A DNA stretch of 64,000 bases from positions 63,054,493 to 63,118,492 of the forward strand of contig JAVIAB010000092.1 of NCBI GenBank assembly GCA_032433765.1. The letters run 5' to 3'. Source of the stretch: Megaustenia siamemsis (lineage: Eukaryota > Mollusca > Gastropoda > Stylommatophora > Ariophantidae). Below are positions 56,882 through 64,000 of this stretch, one piece after another. Position numbers and translations under genes: made by a program. The notes under the pieces were generated by a model that saw nothing but the letters and a program-made list of their open reading frames with translations, was not told the DNA's origin and made no database searches. Within the stretch, counting starts at the first letter, position 1. Each line of letters begins with the position of its first letter.

Positions 56882-58290
56882 AATCATCATCGAGTGCCTT
56901 CTCCGCAACGAAGGTTGGCTACCATTGATCGCCATTCTACTTTGTTTCTTGCTTTCATGGTGCAGGCTGTCATATATTGATTTGTCCATCTTTTGATGTT
57001 ACTCATCCATGTTAGTCTTGGTCTGCCTCTGCCTCTTTTACCTTGTATTTTTCCTTCCAATATTACTTTTAGTAGGCTGTTGTGTCTTTTAACATGCCCC
57101 AAAATTTCATTTGTCTTAATTGTATTTAGTAGTTCTCTTTTTATTTTCACTTGTTTTAAAACTTCATCGTTTGTTATCTTTTGTTTCCATCCAATTCTAC
57201 CTATTCTTCTATAAATCCACATTTCAAAGGCTTCAATTTTCTGTTCTGTTTTCTTGTCTAATGTCCATGTTTCTGCACCATACAGGAATATTGAGAAGAT
57301 GTAACATTTTGCCATTCCTAATTTCAGCCCTGTTGATATTTCTTTTGTTGTTAGTATATTTTTCATGGCATTAAAATTACTTTTTTCCACACCTATTCTT
57401 TTGTTTATTTCAATGTTGCATTTTCCATCATTGGTTATAGAATGTCCCAGGTAGTTGTAGCTCTGGACTGTCTCCAGATGTATTCCCTCAACTGTGATAT
57501 TTAATTGTGGGTCTTGAGAATTTTCTTTGTTTATGATCATAGTTTTAGTCTTTTGATATTCATTTCTAGTTCATATTTTTTGCTTGTTATGTTTATCACA
57601 TTAAGCAATTGTTGTAGGTCTTTAGGATTTTCTGCTAGTAGAACAGTATCATCAGCATACCTAAGGTTTCTTGATTATCTCTCCATTAATGTTTAGGCCT
57701 GGTATCTCTGAGATGTTTTTAAAGATTTGCTCAGTGTATAGATTGAACAAGCTTGGCGATAGGATGCATCCTTGTCTTACTCCTCTTTTTATGTCCATGG
57801 GTGTAGAGTTCTCCTTGTTATATCTTATTATTGCTGTTTGCTCCCAGTACAAATTACATATTAGTCGTATGTCTGTGTCGTCTAGATTTATATCCTTTAG
57901 GCAGTCTATGAGTTGGTTATGGTGTATTCTATCGAAAACTTTGGTGTAGTCTATAAAGCAGGCATATATTGATTTGTTTACTTCTGTGTACTTTTCAATC
58001 AATGTTCTCATGCTGAATATTGCTTCTTTTGTCCCACTGTTTTTCGTGAATCCAAATTGTTGCTAATCTTTTTCAGTATTGATTTTATTCTGAATCCTTC
58101 CCTGTATAACTTTTAGTAAAATTTTTGTTACCTGGCTCATTAGGCTTATTGTTCTGAAATCATTGCATTCAACAGCACCATTCTTTTTAGGTTTATGAAT
58201 AATACGATTATGAATAATACAAATTAAATCATTTGAACAAACTAGATTGTCTAGGTTATATTTCATCATCACTGTACCATAGCTGCTGAT
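56882..58290 (-). mobile_element. LINE group D copy, 5'-truncated
   Basis: Minus strand, ATC tail at 56882. The open frame 56887-57540 reads VQSYNYLGHSITNDGKCNIE, LYGAETWTLDKKTEQKIEAF, RIGRIGWKQKITNDEVLKQV and GKRGRGRPRLTWMSNIKRW. Upstream at 57661-58011 is CFIDYTKVFDRIHHNQLIDC (A box) and GVRQGCILSPSLFNLYTEQI; the FADD region near 57640 reads RYADDTVLL in another frame. At 58063-58272 is KPKKNGAVECNDFRTISLMS, the N-terminal RT block. Three frames, so inactive. Resembles group C in its C-terminal layout. Confidence 0.9.
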
Positions 58291-59147
58291 TTGCAGTGAG
58301 ACTACTTATACACTATACCTTTAGTTAATCGTGTCATCGGTTATAAATCTGCTAAGAATTCTTGGTGTTGATGTTACAGATTTCCCTATTTGAATATATT
58401 AGGAACAAAAAAATGTGAGTTATTCAGGAACATTGCTAAAGACAGTGTGATTGTGAAATCAGTCAAAAAGATATACACTTATTGAACAAAGCTAAAGTAT
58501 ATTTGCAATTTACTACTAATAAAAGACATCAACACAAAAACTCTGCAGCAATTAAGACTTAGAATTAAAAAGTTAAATGTCAAATGTAGCACAGGCAGAA
58601 AAAGGCATTCAGATAATTGACAATAGTGATAAATATATCTAAAGAAAAAAGAATGTACATATCAATATTGAAGAGAAAACATCTCATTACCAAAAATCAA
58701 TATTTAAAATTAGCATAAAATACAGTAAACTGCACTGTAAAAATTTAGACATGAATTCAGCATTTTAAAAGAGAAAGTTGAATTGGACATGGAGTGTGTA
58801 CAAATTGTTATTTCTAAGCTAGAGTGAAAGGCAAATTCATCAATGAGTTGAATTGATCTTAACCCTGAAAAAAAAAAATATATAAAGTTTAACAGCACGA
58901 ATGCTGAAATGGACATTTCTTCATTTCAAAGTGTTGCATACAGCGATAAATAAGGAGCTTAATAAATTATGAAGGACAAAAATCATCAACGAGCCTTGCT
59001 TTACTATATACTAAAAGCAAAACATATGCTATCATATGTCTACTTGGAATGAACTAAAGTTTATTCTAAAGACAAATAGCTAGAAGTAAAACTAATTTAC
59101 CTAGTTCAGTTCACTAATTTGTTTGAAAATGTTCATTTTTTTTACAG
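58291..59147. other. Intron, nothing recognised
   Basis: AT-rich up to the polypyrimidine tract of the next exon. Confidence 0.55.
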
Positions 59148-59149
59148 AG

Positions 59150-59274
59150 CAAACTCGATGTGTATCCCAGCAAACACCACAGGGTTTATCTGTTGTGTCT
59201 GCCCAGCACCTTTGTCACAAAGAATTAGTTCCACTTATATGGCATCTGGATTTAATCGCCCGCCTAATACACTG
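59150..59274 (+). CDS. TTLL7: Probable exon of the TTLL7-like gene, tandem acceptor
   Basis: A long T-tract leads to TTTACAGAG, giving two possible acceptors two bases apart. Using the second (start 59150), the single base carried from 50765 makes an Ala codon. The frame then reads NSMCIPANTTGF...SQRISSTYMASGFNRPPNTL up to the donor CTG|GTAAAC, and stays open through the exons at 61526 and 62502. Using the first (start 59148) gives a different frame, ending at 61614-61616. The Ser/Arg/Pro-rich reading of the first option fits a disordered tail. No domain recognised. Confidence 0.5.
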
Positions 59275-59504
59275 GTAAACTTATTATTATTTTTTTTTTG
59301 GGTTAGATTGATGCCACTCATTTAAATCTATTTTGTGCATATTTAATTTCACAAGTGAAGTAATTGGTTAGAAAGCTAAATTTATTACTTACTTACTGCC
59401 TTTCAGCACATGGTAAAAACAGCTTTCAGGTATTACTCTATACAGTCTCTTGCATAGTGCTCAGCACAATGTCCTCTATTTCCTTAATCCATACTGTTCT
59501 CATC

Positions 59505-59790
59505 ATCATCATCATCATGTGCCATACCAGTTGGCATAGGCGATCATGTACTTGCACAATCTTCTATATACAGTGCATCATATCAGTTCTGTTGTTGACT
59601 GTTTTCCATGCCATGACACCAAACTATCTAGTATTTTCTCTCTTTGTCGTCAGCGATCTCTCTTTCCTTTTATTTTGCCAATTGTAACCAAGTATTCCAT
59701 CCTTCTTCTTCTCATGATGTGCCTAAAAAATGTTGATTGTTTCTTTCTAATGTTTTTTAAGAGTTCCCTTTGTGTTTTGGCATGATTATT
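59505..59790 (-). mobile_element. RTE-like LINE (group C') 3' fragment
   Basis: The ATCATCATCATC tail starts at about 59500. The reverse strand has TGTGCCATACCAG-like 3' sequence, GTTTGGTGTCATGGCATGG and the KRELLKNIRKKQSTFFRHIM peptide seen at 41500. Confidence 0.85.
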
Positions 59791-60150
59791 CTAGGCAATA
59801 TGAGAAGATAGTTTGCCATTCCTTTCCTTCTTGGCAGTGACTGTACTGATTGGAGATCGCAGCCACTGTCTCTATACATGAGATCCTCTGCCTGCCAACG
59901 TGGATTGGGGACCAAAACCAGCACTACCTGGTGTGCTGCTCCCACAACACCATCCACCACCTGATCCAATGGCTTCACATAACCCTGATAGGAGGGCTAA
60001 ATGGGAGCTCCACCTTGCCTAAGGGTGTCCCGAAGACTAGCAGAGGAAAGGAGATGTCTTACTTCTCCATTGGTAGGGCAGAACTCCACTATACTGTTCT
60101 AGGCTTTCCATTTCCTGTCTTCCCATTCCTTCTGATTGTTAAAGTTAATT
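59791..60150. repeat. GC-richer segment, probable unknown repeat
   Basis: Composition is clearly less AT-rich than its surroundings (CACTACCTGGTGTGCTGC, AAATGGGAGCTCCACC). It abuts the LINE end. No second copy in the window, so identity is open. Confidence 0.35.
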
Positions 60151-61525
60151 GATAGCTTTTTGTTATAAAAGTTAGTGTTACTCTTAAATCTCTTAAGTTG
60201 TTTCTGAATATGCTTGACTGTTGAACCCCTATGCCACTCCTAGCAATTTCTGATACTTTGACTTTTTTATATTATTATTTTAGCACAGAAAAACCAGAGA
60301 TGAAAGTTTAACTCTCTCTCTATCAAGCTTGTCTAATAATAACTGGGAAAAGTGTATCCATCAGTTATGGTTCAACTAAGAAAAAGCTGTTTGATAGTTA
60401 AGTCTTTTATTTCATTTATATAAAATTATTTTGTATTTCATTCAATCCACGTTTTGAAAGTCTGTTCAATCCACTTTTTTAAAGTCTAAATATTTACTTT
60501 TGTAAGACATTCATGCCTGTGTTATTAGAAGTAGTTTCATTGTGTTTTTAATCAGTTTCAATCGTGTTGTTATTACAAGTGATTGAATTTTCACTGACAA
60601 GAGAATGGCTTCCTTATAAATGTTACTAACGATTTATGGCCAAACAAGCCTCACAATAAATTATATATGGATTACTGTTAAAAATGTAGATGTCTTTATC
60701 CACCTCATTGATGGATGTTCGGATTAAGATTTTTCATTGAGTAATAATATTGATCGTCGGAAAATATATTGGCACCAGTGGTAAGGTGAAGTTGCCCATT
60801 CCTTCTTCTAGCTCTAGAAATAGCAGGCCAGTCGTGTAATTTTTTTTTTTTTACCTTTTCTAGCTAATATATTATTGTAAATATTTTTTATAAAAAGTTC
60901 ATTTAATTCTACAAATTTTTATATATGATACATGACTGTAATATGTGGATTAAAAAAATATGGTGTTAATGCTGTCTTATTTTTTTTTTCTGAAATTGAT
61001 ATAAGATCATAAGAATTTTTTGCAATCACAGAAATTTTATTTTTAAGCGTAAACATTTGAAACTACACACACAATTTTTTATAAAAATTAATATATTTTA
61101 CATTAAACAACATTTACGGTGTTACTGATGGTGTTACTGTAAATATTATTTCAAGTGCAGTTTTTGTTTTTATGCTTTTCAATTTTATTTCTTTCTTTAT
61201 CAGGTTTTTCAGTTACCTTTTGCACTTTACTTAAAAAAAATATATTTGTCAGTATGTTTTATAAAACATTCATTCAATTCTACACATTTTTATATAAAAT
61301 ACTTCATAGTAATGTTTGAGATTTGAAAGTTGTTATGATATTAAGATATGCACTCATTCCATAATTTCTTTTCTTTAAAATGCTCTGTTAAAACATGGGT
61401 TTTGATTTGAACCAGTAAGAGTTAATAATACTAATAATATCTTGTTTACATTTCAATTAATGCTGAAAAATTGTAAACATATAACATTTATGATTTTCCC
61501 CTCCAAATTTTTTTTATATTTTAAG
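60151..61525. other. Intron, nothing recognised
   Basis: AT-rich. TATTGTAAATATTTTTTATA with CATTTAATTCTACA near 60870-60920 recurs diverged near 61250-61290. Confidence 0.5.
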
Positions 61526-61640
61526 TCTCGTGCAACAAACAACAGTCTTAGATCAGCAAGATTTGGAACTGTTCGAGGAATATCAGTCAGTAAACATTTG
61601 CAAAAGCTGGAGATAAAAGAGAATGATGCAGCCTTGAAAA
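61526..61640 (+). CDS. TTLL7: Probable exon of the TTLL7-like gene (basic tail)
   Basis: The acceptor is TATATTTTAAG and the donor is AAA|AGTTAGT, with GT at 61641. In the phase set by the 59150 start it reads SRATNNSLRSARFGTVRGIS, then KHLQKLEIKENDAALK, a basic Ser/Arg segment and a short helix. It leaves one base for the next exon. In the alternative frame it would end the protein at 61614-61616. Confidence 0.5.
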
Positions 61641-62501
61641 GTTAGTCACTTTCTACAGCATTAGTCTACAGCATTATTCTACAGCCAACAAATACAATTA
61701 TCCTAGTATAATTTTTGTTACAAAATATACATGCAAAATGAACAAATATTTATCTTCCAGAGAAAGCATTTCTGTGATACATTTTATTATGATGTGCTTT
61801 TAGTGCATGCAAATTTTTAAATACATTTTTCTTGACATACTCAACAAAGTACTGATCTATCAAAGTCTCTTTTCTCAACAGCTAAGTCTACATGGCTTAC
61901 ATTGACAATAAAACATGTGAAACTGTCCAAATGTATCACTTCTTGCCAGATAAAATTTGTTTCTCATAAATATGTCATGATTAATGTTTTTTTTTTAACC
62001 ATAATCTGATTTCTTGTATACTATAGATTATATGTTGTGTTTGTTATGTTAATTAGTTAAACTATTTTCACTACACTCTACACAGATACAATGGTTCTCA
62101 GTCACTTGGGTAAAATGGCTGAAAGTCTAAACGTTAATAAATTATGTCAAACATAATTTTTATGTTATATTAAATACCCCCGTCCTCTTCAAAATTATTG
62201 CAGTCTCAGGGCATTTGCCTCACCATTAAATGTGCAGTAATTGAAATACTTTTCTACTATATGGGCTTTCAGAATACTTTAGTTTCCATATTACTTAGAC
62301 ATGTTTATTTTGAATTATTGTACTTTTAAGTTGATTCTTTATGGCAGCTGTCAGATACTAACTGAAATGTCTATAGACTGATATTTTACCCTTTGAGTGT
62401 ATCACAAACTACTACAATCTTAGAATAATTGTACCACTTTGCACACACAAAGATATAAAGTCACTTAATATAATCAAAATAATGTTTATATTTATTAACA
62501 G
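61641..62501. other. Intron, nothing recognised
   Basis: AT-rich, no match. Confidence 0.55.
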
Positions 62502-62552
62502 GATTGACTTCATTACACTGTGGAGAGACATATATGTGTCTTTCAGCAGATG
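62502..62552 (+). CDS. TTLL7: Possible short exon of the TTLL7-like gene
   Basis: The acceptor is TTTATTAACAG. The single base left from 61640 completes an Arg codon and the frame reads RLTSLHCGETYMCLSADG to a possible donor (GATG|GTAAAA, 62553). Without splicing the frame would stay open to 62701 and end ISAPAVII. Weak evidence: an open frame and phase agreement only. Confidence 0.35.
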
Positions 62553-63230
62553 GTAAAAGATATATTGATATTTTGTGTACTGTAATTCATTGGTTGTTCA
62601 CATATTTTATCAGTCCATCCATCCATCTATTTTCTACTCACAATGTATTTGATTTAAAATATCCATACATTAGGATTTCAGCTCCAGCAGTTATAATATA
62701 ATTAAGTAATGAGCAATCATTAAAGTAGTCTGTCAGCTTTCCCATTGCCTTGTGCATAGCTAGGACAATAGATGTACATACGTCCTAGAAGAGCTGCTTG
62801 AGGTATATAAGTTATATTGTTCATTTGTGTTATAATCTAATCTGTTTTACAATAATTGCTTTGATGAATCAACATTCAGAAATAATCTGTATACTGCTGT
62901 AATCAATTTCATTTCCATGCTCATACAGGATGTAGTTTTCAGACAATTTCAACATTATTAAATTTTCACTTCACAAGCAAGCAGATAATTATTATCCTGA
63001 TTTTTCACTAAATAAATTATGTGTAATTGGTAATTTACAATTAGTCATTACATACAAATTTTAACTAAATTAAATTAATTTATTAAATTAGTTTAATTAT
63101 GTCAATATTTTTACCACTCTGCTATGCAATGATGCGCAGTGTCAGCACCTTATTTATTTTTACTTTTTTTTTCAAATACTTTTTACTTACTGGCAGGACA
63201 AAAAAGGTTTGCATGTGACATTTCAGGGTG
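62553..63230. other. Intron, nothing recognised
   Basis: AT-rich, no match. Confidence 0.5.
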
Positions 63231-63425
63231 AGCTGGTGTTTTAATGAAAGACATGCAGCAATCAGTTGACTTAGTTGTGAGCTGGTGTTTTAATGAAAGA
63301 CATGCAGCAATCAGTTGACTTAGTTGTGAGCTGGTGTTTTAATGAAAGACATGCAGCAATCAGTTGACTTAGTTGTGAGCTGGTGTTTTAATGAAAGACA
63401 TGCAGCAATCAGTTTGACTTAGTTT
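63231..63425 (+). repeat. Tandem repeat of 49-bp units, four copies
   Basis: Units start GAGCTGGTGTTTTAATG and contain AAGACATGCAGCAATCAG. The first three are identical; the last has one extra T before GACTTAG. Confidence 0.95.
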
Positions 63426-63493
63426 GGATTTACAAAGATGAGAAACTAATTTGTATAAAACAGGCAGAAATACTTTTCTTTAAAATGCAGTTC

Positions 63494-63494
<1 letters not shown>

Positions 63495-63527
<33 letters not shown>

Positions 63528-64000
63528 GAGTGCCATCTCCGCAACGAAGGTTGGCTACCATGGAGCGCCATTCTACTCTGTCTCTTGCTTTGATGGTGCA
63601 GGTTGTCATAGGCTGATTTGTCCATCTTTTGATGTTACTCATCCATGTTAGTCTTGGTCTTCCTCTGCCTCTTTTACCTTGTATTTTCCCCTCCAGGATT
63701 ACTTTTAGTAGGCTGTTGTGTTTTTTAACATGGCCCAAAAATTGCATTTGTCTTGTTTGAATTGTGCTTAGTTGTTCTCTTTTCATTTTTAGTTGTTTTA
63801 AGACTTCATCATTTGTTTTCTTTTCCTTCCATCCAGTTCTACCTATTCTTCAATATATCCACATTTCAAAGGCTTCAATTCTCTGTTCTGTTTTCTTGCC
63901 TAATGTCAATGTTTCTGCACCATATAGGAATATTGAGAAGATGTAAGATTTTGCTATTCTTAGTTTTAGCCCTGGTGTTATTTGTTTTGTTGTTAGTATG
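63495..64000 (-). mobile_element. LINE group D copy, runs off the window
   Basis: The ATC tail (63496-63526) is followed by the same 3' region as 56884. The minus strand reads QTRQMQFLGHVKKHNSLLKV, GKRGRGRPRLTWMSNIKRW and TTCTIKARDRVEWRSMVANL (63523-63786), with a frame break near 63790. It has an extra FLGHV segment that the 56887 copy shortened. The 5' part is outside. Confidence 0.92.

Noticed and set aside
59850..60152. Open frame in a GC-richer segment as a gene
   Set aside because: Frame length follows composition; it has no domain, no exon signals and lies next to a LINE end.

Overview
This is eukaryotic (metazoan) DNA, strongly AT-rich, and almost all of it is intron. One host gene runs across the whole window on the + strand. 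Small exons with matching phases and GT/AG borders lie at 2141-2322, 4628-4813, 9550-9718, 27163-27387, about 28966-29236, 50558-50765, 59150-59274, 61526-61640 and about 62502-62552. The first four read through without a break and resemble the tubulin glutamylase TTLL7: the end of the TTL catalytic domain (V-N-H-S-P-S), then the basic microtubule-binding helices, then a DEELERL...GFGIVEH block. The start of the gene and probably its end lie outside the window. The abundance and mix of SINEs, RTE-like LINEs and inverted-repeat elements suggests an invertebrate, perhaps a mollusc; that is inference only.

The introns, up to about 21 kb, are a graveyard of transposable elements. LINE group A (APE endonuclease plus RT) is at 4937-7612, 11800-12327 and about 18730-22440. 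LINE group B (GATA tail) includes 12344-14481, which keeps a 668-codon open RT frame and is flanked by a 16-bp target-site duplication (TSD), plus copies at 48694-49336, 39109-41171 and 44640-44960. RTE-like group C (ATG/ATC tail) is represented by about ten pieces. Group D is at 38697, 56882 and 63495 onward. A LINE group with RNase H is at 2480-3130 and 23152-23720, and very old RT remnants are at 47405-48360 and 53540-56150.

A tRNA-derived SINE of about 255 bp (SINE1) has eight clear copies, several with perfect 11-16 bp TSDs, and one much older copy. At least three other tRNA-headed SINE types are present. DNA elements include TTAA-flanked piggyBac-like elements (17862-18531, 22468-23816, 30876-31080) and a pogo-like deletion derivative (52493-53355) that sits in a broken group-C LINE with an exact TA duplication.

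The points most worth following up are: a long inverted-repeat element at 38990-41940 opened by three nested LINE insertions; a second inverted-repeat element (45838-46100) with a hammerhead-ribozyme-like core; the same 3' end (GTACTTTAC) on different SINE-like families, one forming a composite bounded by a single TSD; and an unrecognised mobile repeat that ends in a CxxC-acidic peptide motif.
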